DNA of 37,563 nucleotides. It comes from UBA4744 sp963723165. Its GTDB lineage: Bacteria > Actinomycetota > Acidimicrobiia > Spongiisociales > UBA4744. Each line of letters starts with the position of its first letter. Position 1 is the first letter of the stretch. The translations under genes and the position numbers were made by a program. Shown in pieces: positions 18,841 to 27,916 of the stretch. Below the pieces are notes generated by a model. It did no database searches. It saw only the letters and a program-made list of their open reading frames with translations, and was not told the DNA's origin. The stretch spans positions 1 through 37,563 of the forward strand of contig CAVRPP010000016.1 in the NCBI GenBank assembly GCA_963723165.1, read 5' to 3'.

Positions 18841-20512
18841 CCAGCGGACCAGTTTTCGATCTCAGCGACGATCTCGTTGGTGATCTCGTCGATATGTCAC
18901 CGATCCTGGCTACCCATCTTGGAGTTGTCGGCTTCGACCATCTTTGGGATGACCTGAGTCCCGAAGGCATCCAGCATCGCGAATCCGTCCTGCTCAACCA
19001 CCGCCGGGCATTTGCCGATCTCCCGGACGAAAAGGATCGCTGGTCCCTGCTGGCGACCAGAGTGGGCTGTGAGTATCTCGATGAGGGTCTCGAGTCGATC
19101 GCAGGTGAAGACCCGTTTCGTGACCTCAACTCAGTGGCTTCGCCCTTGCAGCATGTTCGCGAAGTCTTTGACCAGATGGACACGTCCACCGCAACAGGGT
19201 GGGAGAACGTTGCAGCCCGGATGGAAACGCTGCACGAAGCGCTTGGTGGCTATCAACGAACCCTGGAAGCCGGAAGGCAGAGAGGTTTGGGGGCGACGCG
19301 CCGGCAGGTAACCGCAGCCATCGAAGACGCGCGAGTACACACGGCCAAGAGCTCGTACTTCGCATCCGCTCCGAACCGGTTCCGATCGTGGAAAGGTGCT
19401 GAGCCACGCCTCGAGTCTCGTATCGAGGCAGCATCCCGATCGGCCCGGGAGGCGTTCGCGAGCTTCGCCGACTACCTGGTAGGCCACTACCTCCCCGACG
19501 CTCCCACCCGCGACGGTGTGGGGATCGACCGGTATCTGCGCCAATCCCGCCGGCATCTGGGGATGGGGATCGACCCGGAAGAAACGTACCGGTGGGGTTG
19601 GAGCGAGGTGGCTTTGCTTCATCGGCGCGTGGTCGGCGTTGCCGCTCAGATCGACCCCGACGCGACCCTGAACGCAGTTGTCCACGAGCTCAAAACCGAT
19701 CCGTCGCGTTCGGCAACTGATCCGGACCAGTTCATCCGCATCATGACCGAACGACAACATCTGGCCCTGGCGGAGTTGGAGGGGGTCCACTTCGACGTTC
19801 CGCCATCCATCAGGAAACTCGACGTCAAGATTGCACCACCAGGAGGATCGTTGGGCGCCTACTACGTACAACCGTCCGAGGACTTCTCGCGGCCGGGGAC
19901 TGTGTGGTACTCGCTCGGGGATCAGCAGGACATTCCGCTGTGGGATGAAATCAGTACCGCCTACCACGAGGGATTCCCAGGGCACCATCTGCAGTGTGGT
20001 GTCCAGATTTCTCTGGCCGATCGATTGAGTCGGCTGCACCGGGTCGTTGTCTGGCATCCCGGGTACGGCGAGGGATGGGCTCTCTATACCGAGCTGCTCA
20101 TGGATGAGCTCGGATACCTGGAGAAGCCGGAGTACGTGCTGGGAATGTTGTCGGCGGAGATGTTGCGCGCCTGTCGAGTGGTCATCGATCTGGGTTTGCA
20201 CCTCGGCTATGGCATCCCGGGGGATGCTCTCTTCCATCCCGGCGAACCCTGGAGCTTCGAGATCGCAGTTGAGATGCTTACCGAACTTGCATTCTTGTAC
20301 CCGGCCTACGCAGTCTCAGAAGTTGTCCGGTACCTCGGGTGGCCCGGCCAAGCCATCTCCTACAAGGTGGGGGAGCGCACCATCCTCGACCTCCGCGCCG
20401 AATTGCAAGCCCGCCGCGGTGGCGATTTTGATCTCAAGGAGTTCCATCGCGGATACTCGGCTCCGGTCCCGTCGGGCTGGCTCATCTGCGGGAACTGGTA
20501 CTCGCCGACTAG
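18837..20512 (+). CDS. DUF885 family putative metallopeptidase (frameshift near the 3' end)
   Basis: About 558 aa. The central YHEGFPGHHLQ is the HExxH-like zinc motif of DUF885, followed by GYGEGWALYTE with the downstream glutamate. Start GTG 18837 overlaps the GH1 stop; ATG 18819 is an alternative. The annotated frame would run to 20573, but the neighbouring frame after about 20455 reads LGSGPVGLAHLRELVLAD then stops at 20512, which is the family C-terminus (PLxLLRE-type). I therefore place the end at 20512 and infer one indel. That also removes a false overlap with the convergent LysM gene. Peptidase activity is inferred from the motif. Confidence 0.85.
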
Positions 20513-20542
20513 CGGTAGTTCGACGGCCTCGTTCCGGGGCGC

Positions 20543-21457
20543 TCAGCCGCAGGCGTCGGCCAGAGTCGGGTAGGGGTTGACCGGGGTCACACCGTCGGCG
20601 TGTATCTCGAAATGGAGGTGGGGCCGGGAGCCCTTGGCATTGCCGCTGTCACCCACATATCCGATGACGGTGCCGGCCTGGACATAACCGTCCTGGGCGA
20701 ACCGGTCCATGTGCGAGCCGATGTAGAGGTTGCCGTCGTCGCCCTCCAGGTTGAACTGGTATCCGCCCGTATTGCCGACCACCTGTAGCACCACACCGCT
20801 GACCGGCGCCACCACAGGTGTTCCGCGTGGGGCGAATATGTCGTTGCCTTCATGGAACCGTCCACCAGAACGGGGGAAACCCCAGTCGTTGAAGAACGTC
20901 CCTCCGTTGACGGGACATGACCAGGCGGCGCCGTCCACAACCAGCGTCGCACCGATGCGTATGAGATTCGGGTTTGTAATTCGGTTGAGCTCGACAAGGC
21001 TGGAAACCGTTGTCTTGAAACGAGCGGCAATGCCGCCCAGCGTGTCTCCGGATTGCACGACGTAGGTCGTGGCTCCACCAGTCTCGGCTTTGAATGTGTG
21101 ATCAGGAATCGACAGCTGCAGCTGGGTGCCGACGTACAGGAGGTTGGGATTGGTGATGCCATTCGCCTCGGCGAGTATCGCCACCGTCGTCCCCGTCTTC
21201 CGGGCGACTCTTTCCAGAGTGTCGCCGGGCTGCACGATGTAGGTACTCGAGCCGGGGATGACCAGTTCCTGCCCGATGAAGATGCGGTTCGGATTCGCTA
21301 TTCCGTTTGCCTCCGCAACGGCGGCAACGCTGGTGTCGAACTCCTGGGCGATTTTCGAGAGCGTGTCGCCGCTCTTGACGACATAGGAGCCGGAGGCAGC
21401 GGCGACAGTGACAAGAGTCGTCACCGCTGCAATGAACAAACGCATGTTCTTCTTCAT
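20543..21457 (-). CDS. Secreted triple-LysM M23 peptidase
   Basis: 304 aa from ATG 21457, preceded by AGGAG; an in-frame start at 21490 lacks a good site. Signal peptide (MKKNMRLFIAAVTTLVTVAAASG), then three LysM units (YVVKSGDTL, YIVQPGDTL, YVVQSGDTL, about residues 25-175), then an M23/LytM domain with HEGNDIFAPRGTP (H and D zinc ligands), SHMD and RPHLHFEIH. LysM binds peptidoglycan; M23 peptidases cut its cross-links, or activate other hydrolases if degenerate. All expected ligands are present. It probably remodels the cell wall during growth or division. Confidence 0.93.
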   Translation of the reverse strand: MKKNMRLFIAAVTTLVTVAAASGSYVVKSGDTLSKIAQEFDTSVAAVAEANGIANPNRIFIGQELVIPGSSTYIVQPGDTLERVARKTGTTVAILAEANGITNPNLLYVGTQLQLSIPDHTFKAETGGATTYVVQSGDTLGGIAARFKTTVSSLVELNRITNPNLIRIGATLVVDGAAWSCPVNGGTFFNDWGFPRSGGRFHEGNDIFAPRGTPVVAPVSGVVLQVVGNTGGYQFNLEGDDGNLYIGSHMDRFAQDGYVQAGTVIGYVGDSGNAKGSRPHLHFEIHADGVTPVNPYPTLADACG

Positions 21458-21790
21458 GACGAGCTCCTGTGGAACCGCTAGTGGATTCATCCCTTCCCAA
21501 CGGTTTTCGGTCCGGAAACGAGGTGTCTTGAGGGAAGCGTACCTCTTCTAGGGTCCGATCCGTGGTTCCGCAGCCGGCGATGTTTCGTTCAACACCGTGA
21601 ACAGCCGCAGCACAAGAGTTTCTCCCATCGACTGTTGTTCGGCCGGTTCTTCGCCCGATCGCGAGGCGAGCGTGAGCCGCCGTTCGTTCCGTCTTGCATG
21701 ACTCCATCCCAGCATTCCGCCCCTCCCGTCGTCTGGGGTTGGACACAGAGCAGGGCTGTGAGTTCCGTTATTGATTGAGCCGCGCGCGAC
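21458..21790. other. Intergenic, nothing recognised
   Basis: 333 bp between the M23 gene and rlmN, both on the minus strand. It contains the leader of the M23 gene. I see no RNA gene, obvious terminator hairpin or conserved reading frame in it. Confidence 0.5.
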
Positions 21791-22822
21791 TTACGGAACC
21801 GATGCGCGAGCTCTCAATCGTCCGCAAGCAGCATCGATGTCGCTTCCCCGTGTGTCGCGAAGGGTGGCATTGACTCCGGCTCTGGCCAGCACCGTCAAGA
21901 AGCCTCTGATTCGCTCGTCGCGGGAGGGGCGGTCCGTTGTCAGGGGAGTGGCATTCAAAGCAATCAGGTTCACATGGGAGCGAAGCCGGCGAGAAATGGT
22001 TGCCAGCTTCCAGGGCCTGGTCATCCGAGTCGTTGACTCCGTCGATCATGGTCCACTCTATGGACACCCGGCGGCCCTTGGCCTCGAAGTACTCCCGCGG
22101 CGGCGGCCTCAACCTCCTGGAGGGGGTAACGCTGGTTGAGCGGGACGAGGACCGTTCGCAGCTCGTCGTCGGCGGCGTGCAGGCTGACCGCCTGATTGAC
22201 AGGCCAGGGTTCGGCGGCCAACCGGCGGATACCCGGCACAACTCCTACTGTGGACACAGTGATGGATCGGGCCGAAATACCCGATGTGCTCGATTATTCG
22301 GCGGATCGATTCTCGCACCCGTGCATAGTTGGCTAGCGGTTCGCCCATCCCCATGAACACGATATTGGTGATCCGGTCCGGACAGCCGACCAGGCCGTGT
22401 TCGGCCAGAAAGGCCCTCCCGTATGCAACCTGGGCGACAATCTCTCCTGCCTCCAGATGCCTCTCAAAGCCGAACTGTCCCGTCGCACAGAATGTGCACC
22501 CCAGGGCGCAACCGACCTGGCTGGAGATACATAGGGTTGTTCGTCGCGGGTATCCCATCAGCACCGATTCGATGGCGGCGCCGTCCGGGGTTCTGAAGAG
22601 CCATTTCCGGGTCGTGCCTGAGTCTGCCGACTGCGCAGCCTCCACCTCGAACGGCCACAGTGCTCCGGCCAGGCTGGCGCGAAGTACCGCCGGGAGGTTG
22701 GTCATCTGCTCAGTCGTCAGAACCGGGTGCTGGTACAGCCACTCCTGCAATTGGCGGGCCCGGAAAGGCGGCTCGCCCGGTACGAGAGCCTGGAGGTCCT
22801 CTGGTTTGGTCAGGTACAGCAC
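21791..22822 (-). CDS. rlmN: 23S rRNA/tRNA adenine-C2 methyltransferase RlmN (frameshifted)
   Basis: 344 codons from GTG 22822 to 21791. Radical SAM: CALGCTFCATGQFGF carries the CxxxCxxC cluster motif (C, C, C), preceded by LCISSQVG. NIVFMGMGEPLANY is the GEP motif. The C-terminus has HVNLIALN and the family ending RDTRGSDIDAACGRL. The frame changes near 22283 (an extra A between GGCCCG and TCC), about 22100 and about 22020. With these ignored the protein is full length, and total length is a multiple of three. Methylates A2503 of 23S rRNA and A37 of some tRNAs in characterised members. A housekeeping gene, so decay is unlikely. Confidence 0.88.
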
Positions 22823-22879
22823 GGTCGCATGGTAGGTCGCGCTGGAATCAGGGTCGTCCGACCCTAGACTCTGGTTCCT

Positions 22880-24167
22880 ATGGCCAGGTTCCGATTCCCC
22901 GTCGTGAGACTCCCGTCCTTGCGGTCGTTGACCCACCGGGACTCACTCGACACCGCTGAGCTGACGGGTTTGTGGGTGTCGTTTGCCGTTGGCCTCCCAC
23001 TCGTCCTCGGCGGGATTCGCCTCATTTCCAGCCCGGCCGCCGGTGGGCTCGGGCTGTCCGGGAGCCGACTCCGTTGGTCGTTCCCATCGGCGTGTTGCTG
23101 GGCGTCGGTCTGCTGGCGGCGGTCGCATACGCGTTGGCGAGGGTGCAGGGAAGACCGCGGTAACGATCCGGCCGGCCCTCGGGATGGTGGGTTCATGGAT
23201 TTTTGTGCCGGTCGCGATCGTCTTCCTGGTTTCGTGGGCGGCACTCGAACTCAAAGTCGCCGGCCGCTCACTCACCGCCGCTTCCGAACTCTTCAACGGG
23301 CCAACGGTCAATCGGTCCGTGGGGACGATCATCGTCGCGGTTCTTGCAGCCTTTTTCCTCGTTGTAGGTCCCCAGCTAGTCGTTCGGACCTGGGTCAAGT
23401 GGTTTGCCTTCTGGGCCGGGCTCGGCGTGATGCTGATTCTGGTCTGGCGGGTCGTTGCAGATCTCGATCTCGTGATGATGCTGGAGCAGCCTCCCGGCGC
23501 CCATTTCTGGCTGGGCGTCGACCTGGTGGTGGCTGGAGCCGTCATCTTCTTCCCGCTGGTAGCCGATACGGCCAGGTTCGCTCCGGATCAGGGAACTGCC
23601 GCCTCCAGGGTGGCGCCGGATACGGGGTCCCGGCCCTCATCGCAATCCTCCTCGGGGGACTGGCTGCAGCAACCGACCGCGCGTGACCGAGCCAACTCCT
23701 GCGGGCATGGTCGTCGACTTCTTTGGTTCCTCCGCCGGAGTCTTTGGAGCTGTGCTGGCGGTCCTGTGGCTCTTCGGCGCTGAAGCCGATGAACCTTCAC
23801 GTTCTTGTACAGTCCTTCCGCCTCGGTGCGAGGGCTACCGTTGCGTACGCCCATCTCGGTCGCCGGTGCGTTCCTGGTGGCCGGGTCAGCGACCCTACAC
23901 GCTTCTGGTCGACTGGCCTTCTTGATCGAACTGATCGGCCTGTTCCTCTCTATCCTCACCCGGTCCTCGGCATGTTCCTTGCCGAACTTCTTTTTGTGCG
24001 CAGCTGGTCTTCTCCAACAGCCTCTACGACATTGCGCGGGCGTATCGTCGGCGTCAACCTTTACACGTTGCCGTCACTGATCATGGGAGTCGTGATCTGT
24101 CGATCGAGTGCTCCCACTCGACGGGTCGATCAGTTCGTTTTTGCTTGAACAGTTGGAGTACCAGTAG
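22880..24167 (+). CDS. Putative NCS1-type nucleobase/thiamin-precursor permease, heavily frameshifted
   Basis: Reassembled from pieces in all three frames. The N-terminus (22880-23050) has LTGLWVSFAVGLPLVLGG; helix VPIGVLLGVGLLAAVAYAL (about 23075-23145) lies in a second frame; RPALGMVGSWIFVPVAIVF follows at 23170. FWLGVDLVVAGAVIFFPLVA with DTARF at 23507-23580 matches the FWxxVDLVxA...PLVADYxRF block of NCS1 permeases. VNLYTLPSLIMGVVI and VLPLDGSISSFLLEQLEYQ then stop at 24167. About 429 aa with roughly 12 hydrophobic segments, the expected family size. At least five frame changes. Substrate (cytosine, hydroxymethylpyrimidine or other) unknown. It could instead be two or three short membrane genes. 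Divergent from rlmN by 57 bp. Confidence 0.5.
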
Positions 24168-25247
24168 CTCAGCCGGGTGAGGTCGCCGGAGTTCCACAGT
24201 AATGATAGCGTCAATGTTCTCGTTTCTACTCTTGCGCCCTGCTCGGCGGTCAGGCGTATCGAGGAGCTTACTACATCCAGAAAGTTTGCGGGTCTTCACC
24301 AGGGCCTGCAGCTCGAAGGGATCGTCGCACCATTTCTGAGTGCTTCAACAACTTTTCTTAACGTCTACATGACCGAGACCCTTTTTGAACTTCTCAATCC
24401 AGAAGCCACGCCTACCGATGGCGGGATCCCAGTTGTCAACCTGAGTCAGCTCCCACGGAAACCACCACTTGGCGTCTTTGCTTCAGTGCGGACTCAGGAT
24501 CACCTTGAGGGTGGGATTAGTTCCAGATTTCTGACCTCGTCGATGATGACGAAACTCGCCGGTTCTGGAGCGGCCAGCGAGGTTGCGTCGCTCCGGCCAT
24601 TCTCTGGCGCCGTTCCTCTCCCGAGGGTTTCGGTGATCGGCGTCCGCGCAGAGCCCGGTCCCCCGTCGGCAGAAGAGGGCATGGCAGATTGTCGTCGACG
24701 GCACGGCGTCCAGTTGGGCGGGTTTCTCGGGGGGTCAGCGGAAGGTCGGCCCACTTCCTGGCGTTCCAACGGCGATCAGTGGCGGACCACCGGGTTTCGG
24801 CGGTCACGACCTGATTCGAGCACCTGCTCGAGCGCGGCTGCCCAGGGCCAGGAAGATCTGCCGGTCCCGCAGTGCCCGTCAATGACACGCATATGTCCGA
24901 TTTCAGCGATTCCATCGCGAATACTTTGCCGGAGGTTTTTCGGCTCGACCCCGAAGGCATGGGGGCCACCTGAGACCCGGGTCACGACCGTCTCGGGATC
25001 TGTTTGGATCACATGTCCAAGGGCCGACTGAGACGGCCCGCTGCGGAGCAGCTTGAGGAGCAACCCGGAATGCGGGTAGCTCTGGTTCGCGGGGTAGGGC
25101 CAGTGATATGAACCGATCTCGCATGACCCAGATCACTGTGCCGAGACCGGCCAGAACTCCGATGAACCGTAGAGCTTTCTTCATGGAATCGATGATACCA
25201 AGCGAGCCGCTAGTTTCCCGTTCCTGTCGTTTCGATTACCGGGATTC
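24168..25247. other. About 1.1 kb without an assignable gene
   Basis: On the minus strand a frame opens at 25184 with KKALRFIGVLAGLGTVIWVM and DRFISLALPREPE, a plausible N-terminal membrane anchor, but it soon loses coding character. No Shine-Dalgarno site is visible before it. Continuations in other minus frames run to about 24500 with no family resemblance. The part 24170-24500 is visibly less GC-rich than its surroundings. Several frames are open for 200-280 codons on either strand, as expected by chance in GC-rich DNA. A frameshifted short anchored protein encoded at 25184 downward is possible. Confidence 0.4.
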
Positions 25248-26002
25248 CTATCCCCAGCAGGATTGGGACGCGGTCCAGTGGATCCAACCACCGCCCTCGT
25301 AGACGAGCCAGGCGGAGACGGCAACGTTGGCGTGGGGACGTAGATGTTCGCTCCAGCCCACCCGGCCGATACCGCACGGTTCGCCCAGAAACGCGGTATG
25401 TGCTGGAACAAACCGGCTGCCCCGGAAGAGCGGTTCGTCGCCCCGGGATCCCAGCGCGATTCGCAATACGAGACTTGCAGGGCCAGATCAACGTCCTGCG
25501 CGGCGAAGAACAGGCTGATGATGCCGCGGCTTCTGCCTCGGTCAGACGGCCGCCGACCGGCTGAGTAGTGGTCGTCGTGGGCTGCGGAGCGGTAGTCGGC
25601 GGGCCGACGGTCGTGGTCGTCGTGTGGCGCCGTGGTGGGGGGTGGAGGCGTGGTGGTCGGCGGAGGCGCGGTCGGCGGTGGGGAAGCAATCAACGAGTCC
25701 CGGCTCGGCTGGAGCAGTCGGCGCGACGGAAGGCCGGGTGCCGAGCAGATCGGAGATGAGCTCGTCCTCGGCCGAAAGGTCGGAGAGGCCCGGGTCGAGC
25801 GCAGCCCGCTGGAGAAGGCGAGCGCAACCACCCGGCCCGAGGTTGCACCCCAGTCGGCGCCGGCCGACAGAGGGGCGGCGGCGACGGATGTAGTTGTGGT
25901 TGTGCTGGATACCGTTTGCGGCGAGAAAGCCGCAAACCCGGCTATCGCCAGCAGCGCAATGGTCAGCCAAAGCGCGAACGCTGCCAAGCGAGCGAAACGC
26001 AT
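25248..26002 (-). CDS. Secreted lytic transglycosylase-like protein with Thr/Pro linker (frameshifted)
   Basis: Start ATG 26002 with GGAG at 6-nt spacing. A signal/membrane helix (RLAAFALWLTIALLAIAGFA) is followed by a Thr-rich segment, then LSAEDELISDLLGTRPSVAP in another frame, a Pro/Thr linker with TTTTTVGPPTTAPQPTTTTT, and the catalytic part: LALQVSYCESRWDPGATN (Glu of the ES motif), SGAAGLFQHIPRFW, and in the next frame HANVAVSAWLVYEGGGWIHW. This is the compact SLT-like fold common in actinobacterial wall hydrolases. Frame changes at about 25810, 25700, 25560, 25510 and 25340, mostly in low-complexity sequence. Cleaves peptidoglycan glycan strands by family; about 250 aa. Confidence 0.78.
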
Positions 26003-26133
26003 TGTGTTCTCCGCCTTCTGGAGTTCCCGAGCAGATCCAGCGCGGACCTGATGCGGAATTAGGGGAAACCCTAGAGGCGGTCGCGAATCTATTGCAAACC
26101 GTATGCAGCAACGGCCGGTACGATCGTTGGACT

Positions 26134-27156
26134 GTGCGAGTGGATTACTACATGGGTTCGAGCGGTTTGCGTGACGTTACCGACCTGGTCGGGCGGGTCG
26201 CTCAGGTCGGATACGACGGCTTCTTCACGGGAGAGACGAACAGCGATCCCTTTCTCCCGCTGGGAGTTGCAGCCGCTGCCGCACCCTCCCTCGAACTGGG
26301 AACCGGTATCGCAATAGCTTTCGCCCGGTCGCCGATGGTCGTTGCTCACACTGCCTGGGATCTGGCTACGGCCAGCGAGGGGAAATTCATTCTGGGGCTG
26401 GGGACCCAGGTCCGGGCGCATATCACCCGGCGGTTCTCAACATCATGGGCAGCACCCGGTGCACGCCTTCGCGAGTACGTGTTGGCGCTGCGAGCAATCT
26501 GGTCGGCCTGGCAGAACCAAACACCGCTTCGTTTCGAAGGCGACCACTATCGCTTTTCGCTGATGACGCCCTTTTTCGACCCCGGTCCGATCGGCTTCCC
26601 GACCATACCCATCTACATCGCGGGAGTCGGACCCGGTATGACAAGGCTGGCCGGCGAGATCTGCGACGGCATCCACGTCCATCCGTTTCACACGGTCCGG
26701 TATTTGGACGAAGTGATGCAGCCCGCCCTGTTCCGGGGCGCTGAGGAAGCCGGTCGCGATCCGGGCGACGTCGGGGTGGCCGCCGCGGTCTTCGTGGCGA
26801 CGGGACACACCCGTGAGCAGATCGAGCGTGCCAGGGAGACGGCACGCCGGCAGGTTGCCTTCTATGCGTCTACCCCTTCGTATCGTCCCGTCCTTGATCT
26901 CCACGGGTGGGGCATCGGTCCCAAGCTGAGCGCTCTGGCCGTGCGCGGGCAGTGGGAGTCGATGGCGGCCCTCGTCGATGATCAGATACTGGATGAGATT
27001 GTCGTGACCGGTCCACCCGAGACGATCGGCGGTTTGGTCCGGGAGAGGTACGGGAACCGCTTGCAGCGCATCTCCCTATATGCCGCCGGGCCGGGGATCA
27101 CCCCAGGCCTCAGTGACGGTGACTGGCGCACCATCATTGCCGCGGTCCGCTCGTGA
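26134..27156 (+). CDS. LLM-class flavin/F420-dependent oxidoreductase (TIGR03617-like)
   Basis: 340 aa from GTG 26134 (GTG 26140 and ATG 26152 also in frame; VDYYMG is the usual family start). Luciferase-like TIM barrel: VAQVGYDGFFTGE, LELGTGIAIAFARSPMVVAH, and FILGLGTQVRAHITRRF, which resembles the family's LGTGSQ/LGLGTQV cofactor region. IPIYIAGVGPGMTRLAGEICDG is typical of F420-dependent members. F420 rather than FMN is an inference from family resemblance and an actinobacterial background. Substrate unknown. It stands alone, divergent from the transglycosylase with 131 bp between starts. Confidence 0.88.
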   Translation: MRVDYYMGSSGLRDVTDLVGRVAQVGYDGFFTGETNSDPFLPLGVAAAAAPSLELGTGIAIAFARSPMVVAHTAWDLATASEGKFILGLGTQVRAHITRRFSTSWAAPGARLREYVLALRAIWSAWQNQTPLRFEGDHYRFSLMTPFFDPGPIGFPTIPIYIAGVGPGMTRLAGEICDGIHVHPFHTVRYLDEVMQPALFRGAEEAGRDPGDVGVAAAVFVATGHTREQIERARETARRQVAFYASTPSYRPVLDLHGWGIGPKLSALAVRGQWESMAALVDDQILDEIVVTGPPETIGGLVRERYGNRLQRISLYAAGPGITPGLSDGDWRTIIAAVRS

Positions 27157-27188
27157 TTTCCCCGTTTGCCTCGCCGTGATCCTGAGTG

Positions 27189-27817
27189 TTATAACCGCAA
27201 GAGATCCGAAGGCAAGTGGCCGACGTCGTTGATCCCGAGTAGCCGGGGGCCGGGCAAGCCCAACGTGGTGATCGAAGCGTTGGCCAGCGGACCAAAAGGC
27301 CCACCGAAGGCTGTGCCGGACAACCCGGTTGCCCACATCGCCAGTAGTGCTCCGGGGCCACCGTGAGTCGAAACGACGACCATATCTCCGGCGGCGAGGC
27401 CGTCGGCCAGCTCCTGGAAAGCGGCCACGACCCGAACCCGCACATCGGCCCACCGCTCCCCATCGGGCCGGGCGACATCTTCTCCGCCCCGGTACCGTTG
27501 CCAGGCGTCGGGCCAGCGTTGAGCTATCTCCTCTCCGATCAGCCCGCCCCACTGTCCGTTGGCGATCTCCCGCCAGCGCGGATCGACCTCGATGTCGAAA
27601 CCGAGAGCGTCGGCCAATCCCGACACCGTGTCCCGGCAGCGTTGCAGGTCGCTAGACACAACCCGGGTGATAGGCATCAGTCGCAACCGGCAGGTGACAC
27701 CTCAGCCTGCTTTCGACCCAGCGGAGATAGCGCAACATCCTGCTGGCCGATAAATCTGCGTTCAGCATTGCCTTCGGCTTCGGCATGGCGGAGGAGGAGG
27801 ACGGTTGGCTGGCTCAT
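27189..27817 (-). CDS. Histidine phosphatase family protein (one frameshift)
   Basis: Start ATG 27817, reading QPTVLLLRHAEAEGNAERRF, with the RH catalytic motif followed by QQDVALSPLGRKQAE. The frame changes near 27690 and continues with VVSSDLQRCRDTV, WREIANGQWGG (GxWxG-type), and VVVSTHGGPGALLAM, the second catalytic His. About 209 aa, as usual for phosphoglycerate-mutase-like phosphatases. Substrate cannot be told. Last gene of a three-gene minus-strand operon; start is 28 bp from the probable end of the preceding gene. Confidence 0.85.
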
Positions 27818-27916
27818 GGACAGCGATGGTACCAGAGGCTGTGCGTCAGCGAACTGCTCCGCGAGCGGTGGGCACCCACGGGTCTGCCGCCGCAATCCTG
27901 CGACCGGTCTCCTCGA

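Noticed and set aside
20513..20573. Extension of the DUF885 gene to 20573
   Set aside because: The other frame gives the family C-terminus and stops at 20512; the extension overlaps the convergent LysM gene.
24155..24200. tRNA-like fragment with AGCTCAGCCGGGTGA
   Set aside because: Resembles a tRNA D-arm only; no acceptor stem, anticodon arm or T-arm follows, and it lies at the end of the permease frame.
24177..25031. 284-codon open frame on the plus strand
   Set aside because: No motif, no ribosome site, Ser/Arg-rich composition; likely chance opening.
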